Assembly (NCBI GenBank): GCA_024232355.1
Contig: JAAEPW010000906.1
Coordinates: 5,644 to 69,643 of the forward strand
DNA: 64,000 nucleotides
From: Chloroflexota bacterium
GTDB lineage: Bacteria > Chloroflexota > Anaerolineae > B4-G1
Direction of reading: 5' to 3'
A model generated the notes under the pieces. The model had not been told where the DNA came from, did not search any database, and worked only from the letters and a program-made list of their open reading frames with translations. Below are positions 28,275 through 36,585 of this stretch, one piece after another (the stretch's first letter is position 1; each line of letters begins with the position of its first letter). A program made the translations under genes and the position numbers.

Positions 28275-28670
28275 ATGGTGAATAATAAACCAAAGATTCT
28301 TGTTGCTGAAGATGAACGGGATATTCGCGAGTTGATTGGTTTTACACTACGCTTTGCAGGACTTGATGTAACATTGACCAGGAATGGGGCGGAAGCTATC
28401 GAACAGGTGCCGCAGTTAAAGCCAGATCTGATTATGCTTGACGTTCGTATGCCAAAGATGACCGGATACGAGGCCTGTCGCAAATTAAAAGATGATCCAA
28501 ACACCAGCGAGATCCCGGTCGTTATTCTCTCGGCCAAAGGACAGGATGGAGAAATTCAAGAAGGCAAGGACGCTGGTGCCGATCATTATATAGTCAAACC
28601 CTTTGCACCCGACAAGTTAACCGAACGGGTCAAAGATATTTTGCGGGATACAGGATTCGAGTTAGAGTAG
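28275..28670 (+). CDS. Single-domain response regulator (CheY-like receiver)
   Basis: This receiver of 131 residues has acidic pocket E12/D13, phosphoacceptor Asp56 in LIMLDVRMPKMTGYE, Thr/Ser in VVILSAKGQ and Lys in DHYIVKPFAP. There is no output domain. I prefer ATG 28275, because the protein then starts MVNNKPKILVAEDE like typical receivers; an in-frame ATG lies at 28260. It follows the seven-GAF kinase and precedes the nucleophile-less hydrolase by 22 bp. Confidence 0.9.
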   Translation: MVNNKPKILVAEDERDIRELIGFTLRFAGLDVTLTRNGAEAIEQVPQLKPDLIMLDVRMPKMTGYEACRKLKDDPNTSEIPVVILSAKGQDGEIQEGKDAGADHYIVKPFAPDKLTERVKDILRDTGFELE

Positions 28671-28692
28671 CGAATAAGGAATTAATACAGCG

Positions 28693-29478
28693 ATGAGTGC
28701 CGTTGTTGTTAGTGAGGGCCTTATACATTACGAAGTGTTTGGACGCGGCAGACCCGTGGTCTTTATCCACGGCTGGTTGGGGTCTTGGCGTTACTGGGTC
28801 CCGGCGATGGAAGAACTGTCAGTCCAGCAACGCGCCTATGCGCTCGATCTATGGGGCTTTGGCGATTCGGACAAGACAAGTGCGCATTACAATATAGATG
28901 CGTATGTAAAGCTCGTCAAGGGCTTTTTGGACAAGTTGGGTGTTGTGCATCCCACATTGGTAGGACACGCGTTGGGAGGCGTGGTTGCACTTCGATTCGC
29001 TGCCGAGAACCCCGATTGGGTCGATCAGGTGATGGCCGTAAATGTGCCTTTGCTTGGTGAGGCAATCAACCGTCCGCTGGCTACTTTTTCTGGCAGTAAC
29101 GATGCACTGGTAAAGTTGGCATCGCGGCGTGCAAAGTTCTCTGAGGTAGAGATGGAGGTGCGCAAGACCGACGTGGCGGCTGTGACCGGCACCATAAACT
29201 CGGCAGCGGTGAGTGACCTGCGTCCCATGCTGCCGCCTCTCACGATTCCTGTGCTCTTGGTCTATGGCGGAAATGATCCTTTCATAAAAGCGCCGGAGGC
29301 AAGCTGGCTGCGATATTGTGATGACAACGTGCGTGCTATTTCTTTGGATGGCGCACAACACTTTCCGATGCTGGAGGAACAAAACAAGTTCAACCGCTTG
29401 TTGAAAGAGTTCCTAAATGCAGGGGATGATTTGAGTTCATTAGAGTTAAAGGACGAGTGGCAGCGTCGTCTGCGATAA
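28693..29478 (+). CDS. Alpha/beta-hydrolase paralogue lacking the nucleophile serine
   Basis: This 261-residue paralogue of the protein at 18442 aligns without gaps over the first 95 positions (IHYEVFGRGRPVVFIHGWLGSW against VHYETIGRGRPVIMLHGWLESW). The nucleophile elbow reads GHALGG, with Ala93 where the other has Ser93. Acid (YGGNDPFI) and histidine (GAQHFPMLEEQ) positions persist. A hydrolase without its nucleophile is likely to be a binding protein or regulator rather than an esterase. It is the last gene of the block; a hairpin follows at 29501. Confidence 0.88.
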   Translation: MSAVVVSEGLIHYEVFGRGRPVVFIHGWLGSWRYWVPAMEELSVQQRAYALDLWGFGDSDKTSAHYNIDAYVKLVKGFLDKLGVVHPTLVGHALGGVVALRFAAENPDWVDQVMAVNVPLLGEAINRPLATFSGSNDALVKLASRRAKFSEVEMEVRKTDVAAVTGTINSAAVSDLRPMLPPLTIPVLLVYGGNDPFIKAPEASWLRYCDDNVRAISLDGAQHFPMLEEQNKFNRLLKEFLNAGDDLSSLELKDEWQRRLR

Positions 29479-29500
29479 TCACCAAAATTCGTTAACCGCC

Positions 29501-29527
29501 AGCCGTCAGCCACGAGTGCTGACGGCT
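29501..29527 (+). terminator. Hairpin terminator-like structure closing the 18.4-29.5 kb block
   Basis: AGCCGTCAGC (29501-29510) and GCTGACGGCT (29518-29527) pair perfectly with a 7-nt loop. Only a weak T-rich stretch follows. Confidence 0.6.
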
Positions 29528-29552
29528 ACTTGTTGTCTACTCACGTGTCACT

Positions 29553-30677
29553 ATGTCTATTCGTCGATTGGCCGCTGTTGCCCGCAAGGAATTTCGCCAC
29601 ATCAGCCGTGATGTGCGTACTTTTTTTCTCGTCACCCTTGCTCCCACCTTTTTGTTGGTTACACTTTCTTATGTTTTTGCCTTTGACATAGAACGGGTGG
29701 ACATCGCCGTTCGGGATTTGGATCGTACGCCTTTGTCTCGCGAGTTCATCGCCAGCCTTACCGCCGACGGCGACATTGTGATTGCGGCCCATGTGCAGCA
29801 GGATGAAGAGATTATGTCCATATTCACCCGCGGCCTGGCCGACGTGGTGATGGTCATCCCGCACGGTTTTGCTGATGCGGTGCTGGATGGCGGGCCAGCC
29901 GAGGTACAGGGCATCGTTGACGGTGCTGACGCGATCACTGCCAGGCAGTCTATTGGCCTCTTGGAGAGCCGCGTATATGCGTTTGTCGCTGACCTGCGTC
30001 CCCGGCTTGACAGAGACGCGGGAGGCGGTTTTAACGTCAGCTTTACGGTCAGCGACCGGGCCTGGTACAACGAGACCCTCAAGTCGTTGGTCAGCATGGT
30101 GCCCGGTATGATGGCCCTCATTCTGTGTATGCCCGCTCTGGCTCTGGCCTTGGCACTGACCCGTGAGAAAGAGATGGGCTCTTTTGAGACCCTCATCGTC
30201 ACACCGGTGCGTGGAACCGAATATCTGCTCGGCAAGTTGCTGGCTTACCTGATCAGTGGTCTGGCGAGTGTTGTTCTGGCTTGGCTCGTCGCCGTGTTTT
30301 GGTTTCGCGTGCCCTTTCGGGGGAATCTGCTCGCCTTTATGCTGCTGGCAGCTGATTATTTGCTAGCCAGTATGGGTGTCAGCCTGTTGGTCGCCACCTT
30401 TGTTCGTAACCAGCAAACCGCCATGTTTCTCATCCTGATGATTTTCTTTGTCCCCAGTTTCTTTATCGCCGGTCTCTTTCTTCCTATCGGCGACGCCCCT
30501 GTCTCGCGGGCGCTGTCGTATGCCCTGCCGACCACTCATTTTGTCATCATATCTCGCGCCGTATTCCTAAAGGGTCTGGGACCGGTAGCCTTGTGGAAAC
30601 CTGCTTTGACCCTGTTGGGAAGCGGAGTCGCTTGTCTGATGACCAGTTTAGCATTGTTCGACAAAAAGATCGGGTGA
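29553..30677 (+). CDS. ABC-2 type transporter permease
   Basis: This 374-residue protein has the ABC-2 layout: one N-terminal membrane helix (~residues 25-47), a large extracytoplasmic domain (~50-180), then five membrane helices with the family signature LALTREKEMGSFETLIVTPVRGTEYLLGK before TM3. It probably exports a hydrophobic compound or polymer. No ATPase gene is adjacent. The next gene encodes a second permease 23 bp downstream, so the pair probably forms a heterodimer. Confidence 0.88.
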   Translation: MSIRRLAAVARKEFRHISRDVRTFFLVTLAPTFLLVTLSYVFAFDIERVDIAVRDLDRTPLSREFIASLTADGDIVIAAHVQQDEEIMSIFTRGLADVVMVIPHGFADAVLDGGPAEVQGIVDGADAITARQSIGLLESRVYAFVADLRPRLDRDAGGGFNVSFTVSDRAWYNETLKSLVSMVPGMMALILCMPALALALALTREKEMGSFETLIVTPVRGTEYLLGKLLAYLISGLASVVLAWLVAVFWFRVPFRGNLLAFMLLAADYLLASMGVSLLVATFVRNQQTAMFLILMIFFVPSFFIAGLFLPIGDAPVSRALSYALPTTHFVIISRAVFLKGLGPVALWKPALTLLGSGVACLMTSLALFDKKIG

Positions 30678-30700
30678 GCGTGGCTCAGGAGTATTGAAGC

Positions 30701-31831
30701 GTGTTGTTGCGTATCTGGAACCTGGTGTTAAAAGAACTTGTACAGTTTGCGCGTGATTGGTTGATGACGACCTTTATGCTCACGCTGCCCGTCATCCAAC
30801 TGGTCCTGATGGCCCAGTCCACCAGTTCTCGCGTTTCCGACCTGTGTGCGACTGTGCTCGACCTTGACCGTTCCGCTGCCAGTCGTCAGCTTGTCACCGC
30901 GCTCGATACCGTGCAAGAGGTGAATGTCTGCCACTTTTCTATGACTCTGGCGGACACCCACAGCCTTCTCGATCAAGGAGAGGTCTCTCTCGTCGTGGTC
31001 ATCCCCAATGGCTTTGCGGCAGATATCGTCGATGCGTCCCGCACGCCGAACATTCAGTTCATCACTGATGCCAGCAGCAGCGTCCCGGCCCGTTACGCTC
31101 TCAGTGGGGCGCAAGGAGCCGTCACTGCCTTTATGGCTGATTTGTTCCGAGAAGCTGGCTTGCTTTCGTCTGCCCAAGTTCTGGATTCCGTCATTGATTT
31201 TCGCACAACGGTTCGTTTCAACCCAGAACTCGACTTTCGGTTTGTTAGTGTATCGGCGCAGTTAGGCTTTATCGTGTATCAGGTGACGCTCGTCGTTGCC
31301 TCCATTGGATTGGCCCGGGAGCGCGAGTTGGGCACGTTGGAGCAGTTATTGGTCGTGCCATTGCGCCGCGTCGAGTTGGTCATTGGCAAGGCAATCCCCG
31401 CCTTGATTATTGGTATGATCAATTTTGTGATCATACTGGCTGTTTCTGTTTTTGTCTTTAATTTACCGGTCCGTGGCTCCTTACCATTGTTCTTTGCCCT
31501 GACGTTGCTGTTTATCGCTGTCGAGATTGGCTATGGTATTTTTATCTCTGGCGTCGCGCGCACGCAGCAGCAAGCCATTCTCTTTGTCTTTGTCCTGGCG
31601 ATCGTGGACATGACCTTTTCCGGTTACATGGTGCGGGTCAAGAACTTGCCCCCGGCATTACAGGCTGTGGCCCAAATTGTCCCCTTTCGTCACTATTTGA
31701 CCATTGTCCGGGGGGTGATGCTAAAGGGCGCGGGCCTGGACGTGTTGTGGCCCCACGCGGTAGCAATGGCGCTGATGGGTATACTGGTCACTGTCGTTGC
31801 CGTTCGCAATCTGAGTCGGAGCTTGGATTAG
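30701..31831 (+). CDS. ABC-2 type transporter permease
   Basis: This protein has 376 residues and the same topology as the preceding permease, with the signature LARERELGTLEQLLVVPLRRVELVIGK. The start is GTG 30701. Together the two permeases need a cytoplasmic ATPase supplied from elsewhere, since the only ATPase of ABC type in the window belongs to the metal transporter at 13757. Confidence 0.88.
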   Translation: MLLRIWNLVLKELVQFARDWLMTTFMLTLPVIQLVLMAQSTSSRVSDLCATVLDLDRSAASRQLVTALDTVQEVNVCHFSMTLADTHSLLDQGEVSLVVVIPNGFAADIVDASRTPNIQFITDASSSVPARYALSGAQGAVTAFMADLFREAGLLSSAQVLDSVIDFRTTVRFNPELDFRFVSVSAQLGFIVYQVTLVVASIGLARERELGTLEQLLVVPLRRVELVIGKAIPALIIGMINFVIILAVSVFVFNLPVRGSLPLFFALTLLFIAVEIGYGIFISGVARTQQQAILFVFVLAIVDMTFSGYMVRVKNLPPALQAVAQIVPFRHYLTIVRGVMLKGAGLDVLWPHAVAMALMGILVTVVAVRNLSRSLD

Positions 31832-32140
31832 GTGTGACCTGGCCCAATGCCTGGATGGTGGGCAGACGAGCTGCGTAGACGGTCGGCTCCAGCCCGCCCA
31901 ACATTGCCAGCGCAAAGGTGTTGGGCAGAGACCCCTCTGCGTTCACCAGATCGGCTTGCATATCCAGGCCGGCGGTATCCCGAATCCGAGTCATCCATCT
32001 TTACCGCTTGGTCCCAAGTCCAGGAAAAAAGCTGCTTTCCCATCGTCTGGTATCCAGCGGACTAGAGCGTCAAAGGACGTTTCGTAGGTCGAGATCGGTT
32101 CTGGTCGACAACCGGCGAGAAGCGACAGGTTCAGGGATAG
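31832..32140 (-). pseudogene. Possible decayed gene remnant, antisense
   Basis: There is no plausible plus-strand gene in this stretch. On the minus strand, protein-like text appears in two frames: LVRWIPDDGKAAFFLDLG near 32020-32070, then LDMQADLVNAEGSLPNTFALAMLGG and EPTVYAARLPTIQALGQV at about 31850-31965. The text changes frame near 32000 and has an upstream stop. I do not recognise the family. It looks like the C-terminal end of a frameshifted gene running into the permease gene; chance open frame is possible. Confidence 0.3.
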
Positions 32141-32173
32141 TACTAATTACACCTCATTTGTGAGGTGATAGTA
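32141..32173 (+). promoter_or_regulatory. Composite inverted repeat, possible operator
   Basis: CACCTCA (32150-32156) and TGAGGTG (32161-32167) form a perfect stem with a TTTG loop. Outer arms TACTA (32141-32145) and TAGTA (32169-32173) extend the symmetry. TATACT overlaps its right edge. It lies upstream of the acyltransferase and prs genes. Confidence 0.4.
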
Positions 32174-32240
32174 TACTTTGGTATTGGCGTCAAGAGAATA
32201 TGGATCAAAGACCTCATAAATCGTTGTGGCGCTTCAAGTG

Positions 32241-32268
32241 TTGACTTCCGTACGAGTTGGGCTATACT
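32241..32268 (+). promoter_or_regulatory. Promoter of the acyltransferase/prs unit
   Basis: TTGACT (32241-32246) and TATACT (32263-32268) are 16 bp apart, about 80 bp before ATG 32349. Confidence 0.65.
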
Positions 32269-32348
32269 GAACGATGATGGGCAAATAAAGGTGTGTAGAG
32301 ATATAGAAAAAACACTCCCAGTACATTTTGTGAACAAGGAGAAGATTG

Positions 32349-32954
32349 ATGGGGAGCATAAATTCTGCAAAACAAACGATCAGAGGCGATAATGCATTTG
32401 TGTCTTGGTTCGGGAGAACCTTTCTAAGGGTTTTGGGCTGGCGTTTGGAAGGAAGCCTGCCGGATGTGCCTAAATTTGTCTTTATTGCTGCCCCGCACAC
32501 GTCGAATTGGGATTTTTTGATCTTTATAACGGTGACTTTTGCATTCAGGACCCGGTGTGTTTGGATGGGCAAGGACAGTATATTTCGCCCACCTTTTGGC
32601 ATCATTTTTTCGTCGCTGGGTGGCATACCGGTTGACCGCAACTCTTCTCAAAGTGTGGTGGAGCAGGCTATTCAAGTGTTTGGCAGCCGGGAAAAGGTCG
32701 TAATGGGAATCTCTCCCGAAGGAACGCGTAGAAAGACAGACTGTTGGAGAAAGGGCTTTTATTATATTGCTTTGGGGGCAAACGTACCGCTTGTATTTGC
32801 GTTTGCAGACTATGAGCGCAAGGTGACGGGTTTTGGTCCCGCGTTTATGCCCACCGGAGATATTCAAGCGGATATGAAAGTCTTTCGAGATTTTTACAAG
32901 GACATCAAGGGTAAATTCCCAGAGAATTATAGCGACATTAGGATAAAAGTGTAA
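32349..32954 (+). CDS. PlsC-like lysophospholipid/1-acylglycerol-3-phosphate acyltransferase
   Basis: This 201-residue protein has the acyltransferase block 1 HTSNWD (HxxxxD catalytic pair) in FIAAPHTSNWDFL, block 2-like GGIPVDR, block 3 GISPEGTRRKT (EGTR) and block 4-like VPLVFAFADYE. It is short and lacks a clear N-terminal membrane helix, like a small group of soluble-looking PlsC homologues. It probably acylates a lipid or lipid precursor at the membrane. ATG 32349 has AAGGAG 7 bp upstream; TTG 32346 is an alternative. Confidence 0.85.
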   Translation: MGSINSAKQTIRGDNAFVSWFGRTFLRVLGWRLEGSLPDVPKFVFIAAPHTSNWDFLIFITVTFAFRTRCVWMGKDSIFRPPFGIIFSSLGGIPVDRNSSQSVVEQAIQVFGSREKVVMGISPEGTRRKTDCWRKGFYYIALGANVPLVFAFADYERKVTGFGPAFMPTGDIQADMKVFRDFYKDIKGKFPENYSDIRIKV

Positions 32955-32983
32955 AAATCATCTTGGGAGGCAGAAAAGAAAAA

Positions 32984-33967
32984 ATGACGACAGAAGCTAT
33001 TGATTCAGGCGAAGTTCGTTTTTTTAGTGGCAGCTCCCATCCAGAACTAGCCGCCGACATCGCCGGCTATTTGGGCGTTCCACTTGATAAAACTAAAGTC
33101 ACCCGTTTTAGCAATGATAATCTGTGTATCCAACTCGGTGCGAGTGTGCGTTCGCGAACGGTGTTCATTGTCCAGTCGCTCTCTCCCCCGGTGAATGAAC
33201 ATCTGATGGAATTGCTCATGATGTTGGATATTGCGCGGGCAGCGTCGGCAAAAGAGATTCACGCCATCATCCCTTATTTTTCCTTTGCCCGTTCAGACAA
33301 AAAGGACGCGCCCCGGATCTCGATCACTGCCCGGCTGGTCGCCGATCTGCTGCAAACGGCTGGAGCCACGCAGGTTATGACGATGGTGCTCCACTCGCCG
33401 CAGGTGCACGGGTTTTTTGGGGTGCCCACCGACCCACTCAACAGCCGGCCCGTTTTCAGACGGTATTTTCAGCAGAGTGATTTGTCAAACACGATCGTAG
33501 TGGCGCCAGATATGGGGCACGCCAAATCCGCCGCTCAGTTTGCCAAAGATTTGGGCTTGCCGGTTGCGGCAGGCGACAAGGAACGCATCTCGGACACAGA
33601 GGTGCGCATCAGTGGCTTGATCGGTTACCAGGCGCACGGGTGCAGGCGAGCCTTGGTCTATGATGATGAGGTGGCTACCGGAGGTTCTATTCTCGAAGTC
33701 AGCAAGTTATTGGTAGAGCAGGGTATTAACGATATCTGGGTTGCCTGCACGCACGGCGTTTTTGTCCGGGGGGGACTTGAAAGGTTGGTCGCCGTTCCTC
33801 AGATCACAAAAGTTGTGACGACGGATACGGTGTATGTCCCCCCAGAAAAGCGTCATCCCAAGCTGCACACGCTATCTGTGGCTCCTGTTTTTGGCGAGGC
33901 GATTCGCCGCAACTATTTGCGACAGTCGATTGGAGATTTGTTCGTTTTTGGTGATGAGACTCTTTAG
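32984..33967 (+). CDS. prs: Ribose-phosphate pyrophosphokinase (PRPP synthetase)
   Basis: This protein of 327 residues converts ribose 5-phosphate and ATP to PRPP for nucleotide, His and Trp synthesis. FSGSSHPELAADIAGYLG at the N-terminus, SLSPPVNEHLMELLMMLDIARAA, IPYFSFARSDKKD (ATP-binding flexible loop) and the PRPP-binding loop ALVYDDEVATGGSI are all present. The canonical VDDxxxTGGT loop reads YDDEVATGGS, and the loop H/R-Q-D-R segment reads FARSDKKD, so this is a divergent class. GGGAGG precedes ATG 32984. Confidence 0.88.
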   Translation: MTTEAIDSGEVRFFSGSSHPELAADIAGYLGVPLDKTKVTRFSNDNLCIQLGASVRSRTVFIVQSLSPPVNEHLMELLMMLDIARAASAKEIHAIIPYFSFARSDKKDAPRISITARLVADLLQTAGATQVMTMVLHSPQVHGFFGVPTDPLNSRPVFRRYFQQSDLSNTIVVAPDMGHAKSAAQFAKDLGLPVAAGDKERISDTEVRISGLIGYQAHGCRRALVYDDEVATGGSILEVSKLLVEQGINDIWVACTHGVFVRGGLERLVAVPQITKVVTTDTVYVPPEKRHPKLHTLSVAPVFGEAIRRNYLRQSIGDLFVFGDETL

Positions 33968-34029
33968 GGGCGAGCCGGGCAATCTGACGACGATTGGCCA
34001 TGCGACCATCAATAAAAAGTGAGAGGCTT

Positions 34030-34445
34030 GTGATAGATGCAACGCGTCAGCATCGTATGATCAATATCATCACACGTGCTACCGGAGCACTTTTTACAGC
34101 CGGATGCATATTTCTGATCATTGGCAGCCAAGGCGGACCCGAGTGGACACATTCTGGATTGGTGGTCTATTGTTCGCTATTTTGCTATTTATGCCAGCCT
34201 TGTTGCTCGTTACCAAGCCGGACCTGGCTGTAGTGTGGATGAACTCGTTGGGGCACATTGTGATGTGGAAACCTCCACATCGAAGAACTGTTCCCACTCG
34301 ATCATCTCAATGGCGCGCGTGGAACGAGATAGCGTACATTGAAAAAGTAGCCGTCTGTCTTTTGGCTGCCGCTTGTCTGGTCTTTGGTGTATTGATACTG
34401 CGATACACGCTAGTTCAGATATTCTCAGTACTGAACTTGGAATGA
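34030..34445 (+). pseudogene. Small membrane protein, frame disrupted near 34150
   Basis: One frame encodes MINIITRATGALFTAGCIF and runs to about 34150. The downstream frame continues with WIGGLLFAILLFMPALLLV and a later helix EKVAVCLLAAACLVFGVLIL, ending at 34445. Together they give a plausible three-helix membrane protein, but a frame change near 34140-34160 is required. No homopolymer marks the site. The family is not recognised; the start (GTG 34030 or ATG 34057) is uncertain. Confidence 0.5.
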
Positions 34446-34452
34446 ATTAACT

Positions 34453-35268
34453 ATGGCGCGCCCTCTCTGGTTTGTCAACCTGCTCAAAAAAGTTTATCCT
34501 AGTCGCTTTCGTGCCGCCCAACTGACCAATCTACCCATTATCGGACGCATCGTCGATTATGGGCTGTTCGCAAGTGACGACATCATCTACCTGCCCCAAG
34601 ACAATGTGATCCAGGTCGACCAACCGATCAAAGGTCCGGAGGATGTGGTGCTCCCCTCCCAGGTGGTGGCACACTTTATCGAGCAAGCCAATTATCACTG
34701 GGTAATGGATTTTTGCATCTGCCGTGATGGCAGCCATTGTGATGATTATCCGGTGGATTTCGGCTGTCTCTTTTTGGGAGAGGCCGTATTGTAGATCAAC
34801 CCACGGATTGGCCGCCAGGTGACAAAGCAGGAGGCATTGGAACATGTGCGCCGCTGCCGTGAGGCTGGTCTGGTTCACATGATCGGCCGCAACAAGCTGG
34901 ACTTGATCTGGTTGGGCGTGGGTCCTGCCCACAAGCTGTTGACTGTATGCAATTGTTGCCCGTGCTGCTGCCTGTGGAAGATTATCCCGCATGTCAATCC
35001 TTTGATCGGCAACAAGGTCACCAGAATGCCGGGCGTGACTGTCACTGTGACGGACCGGTGCGTGGGGTGTGGAGTATGTACGCGGGACATTTGTTTTGTG
35101 GATGCTATTCGTCTGAAAGGGGGGCGTGCTGAGATCAGTGATGCGTGCCGGGGATGTGGTCGATGTGTCGAGATCTGCCCCGAACAAGCCATCGAACTTT
35201 TGATTGACGACGACCGTTTCATCGCTAGGTCTATCGAGCGACTGTCCTCTCTGGTGGATGTCTCGTAA
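34453..35268 (+). pseudogene. Cys-rich 4Fe-4S ferredoxin-type protein, interrupted by in-frame TAG
   Basis: 34453-34794 and 34819-35268 are in the same frame, separated only by TAG at 34792-34794 (GEAVL, stop, INPRIGRQVT). The N-terminal half has DFCICRDGSHCDDYPVDFGC. The C-terminal half has the extraordinary CNCCPCCCLW motif, then two 4Fe-4S motifs, CVGCGVCTRDICFVDAIR and CRGCGRCVEICPEQAIE. Family members are full-length proteins of about 270 residues, so the stop looks secondary. Role: probably electron transfer; the Cys-rich segment could bind a further cluster. The adjacent gene is convergent, 3 bp away. Confidence 0.75.
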
Positions 35269-35271
35269 CTA

Positions 35272-35487
35272 GTCCATACCGTGGGATTGGCGCACGAGCA
35301 CCAAGAGCATGATCACTGTGCCAATCATACCCATCATGCAAAATGATCCTACCAGTGCCGCCTGTGTGATATCATTCGCACGACTACAGGTAGTGATTGC
35401 CAGTATCACAACAAAGGCAACCAATACCAGGTTCACAAGGGTTTTGAATGTTTTCCATTTGCTACGAGGGTCTTGTTCTTCGTCCAT
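35272..35487 (-). CDS. Small two-helix membrane protein
   Basis: This 71-residue protein has a charged N-terminus (MDEEQDPRSKWKTFKTL) and two hydrophobic helices (VNLVLVAFVVILAITTC and GSFCMMGMIGTVIMLLVLV). I do not recognise a family. ATG 35487 has AGGAG 7 bp upstream; the preceding in-frame TTG is an alternative. Between it and the oleB gene, 35488-35704 contains a TTACGTAA palindrome at 35564. Confidence 0.6.
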
Positions 35488-35704
35488 CAATTAACTCCTT
35501 TGCAATGCCTTTCAATCATCAAAAATCTACTTTTGTGCCCGTTATCTCTTATTCTATCATGTATTACGTAACATCAGAAACTAGGTTTCTCACTTGTATA
35601 GATCACAATGTCATCCTGTGACAACGAACACGTTTAGCACATCGACTTGCACGGTACGAGTGGGCGGGGTAGAATACAGCATCAAGCAAGGAGATTGCAT
35701 AACT

Positions 35705-36583
35705 ATGGATATCACACCGTTCAAAGATTTGTACCCTTTCGAGTCACGCTGGCTCGATCTCAATGGCACTCGCTATCACTATGTGGACGAGGGACCGCGA
35801 GATGCACCGGCGGTCGTGATGGTGCACGGAAACCCCACTTGGTCATTCTACTATCGTACACTGATCCCCAAAATCAGCCAGACGCACCGGGTCGTTGTGC
35901 CCGACCACGTGGGTTGCGGTCTGTCGGACAAGCCGCAGGATTATGTCTACACGCTCAACCAACACGTCGAGAACCTGGAAGCGCTGATCGCGCACTTGGG
36001 CTTGGAAAACGTAACGCTGGTGCTGCACGATTGGGGCGGCGCCATCGGGATGGGATATGCCACTCGCCATGCAGAGAACGTCGCCCGCTTTGTGATTTTC
36101 AATACAGCAGCGTTTTTCCTGCCCGTGGTTCCGATGAGCCTGCGCTTTGCGCGTAGCCCGGTGTTGGGAGAGTTAGTCGTGCGCGGGCTGAACGGCTTTG
36201 CGGGGACGGCGCAATTTTTAGCCGTCTCCCACCGGGAGCGGATCACGCCCCAGGTCAGAGCAGGCTACCTCGCGCCCTATGACAATTGGCGGAACCGCAT
36301 CGCCGTCTATCGCTTTGTGCAAGATATCCCGTTGGGCAAAGATCACCCCAGCCGCCCGACCTTGAACGACATTGAGAACAATCTAGAGTTGTTTGTTCAC
36401 CATCCGATGCTGATCATTTGGGGCGCAAAGGACTTTGTCTTTACAGAGCGGGACTTTTTACCCGAGTGGCAGAGACGTTTCCCCGACGCACAGGTCCGCG
36501 TCTTGTCGGACGCCGGGCATTACGTGGTGGAGGATGCCCACGAACGCATCCTGCCGTGGATGCTCGAATTCTTGGAGGAGTGA
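35705..36583 (+). CDS. oleB: OleB-type haloalkane-dehalogenase-like hydrolase (beta-lactone decarboxylase)
   Basis: This protein of 292 residues has HGNPTWSFYYR (oxyanion loop, residues 41-51), nucleophile Asp109 in LVLHDWGGAIGMG, and the C-terminal histidine in DAGHYVVEDAHE. An Asp nucleophile in this context is shared by haloalkane dehalogenases and OleB. Direct linkage to oleC settles the call as OleB, which decarboxylates beta-lactones to cis-olefins in long-chain hydrocarbon synthesis. ATG 35705 begins MDITPFKDLYPFESRWLDLNG; the frame is open upstream to 35594 without support. Confidence 0.85.
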   Translation: MDITPFKDLYPFESRWLDLNGTRYHYVDEGPRDAPAVVMVHGNPTWSFYYRTLIPKISQTHRVVVPDHVGCGLSDKPQDYVYTLNQHVENLEALIAHLGLENVTLVLHDWGGAIGMGYATRHAENVARFVIFNTAAFFLPVVPMSLRFARSPVLGELVVRGLNGFAGTAQFLAVSHRERITPQVRAGYLAPYDNWRNRIAVYRFVQDIPLGKDHPSRPTLNDIENNLELFVHHPMLIIWGAKDFVFTERDFLPEWQRRFPDAQVRVLSDAGHYVVEDAHERILPWMLEFLEE

Positions 36584-36585
36584 GG

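Noticed and set aside
34792..34794. Pyrrolysine at the amber codon of the Cys-rich ferredoxin gene
   Set aside because: The family is not known for pyrrolysine, and nothing in the window suggests that machinery; a nonsense mutation or error is simpler.
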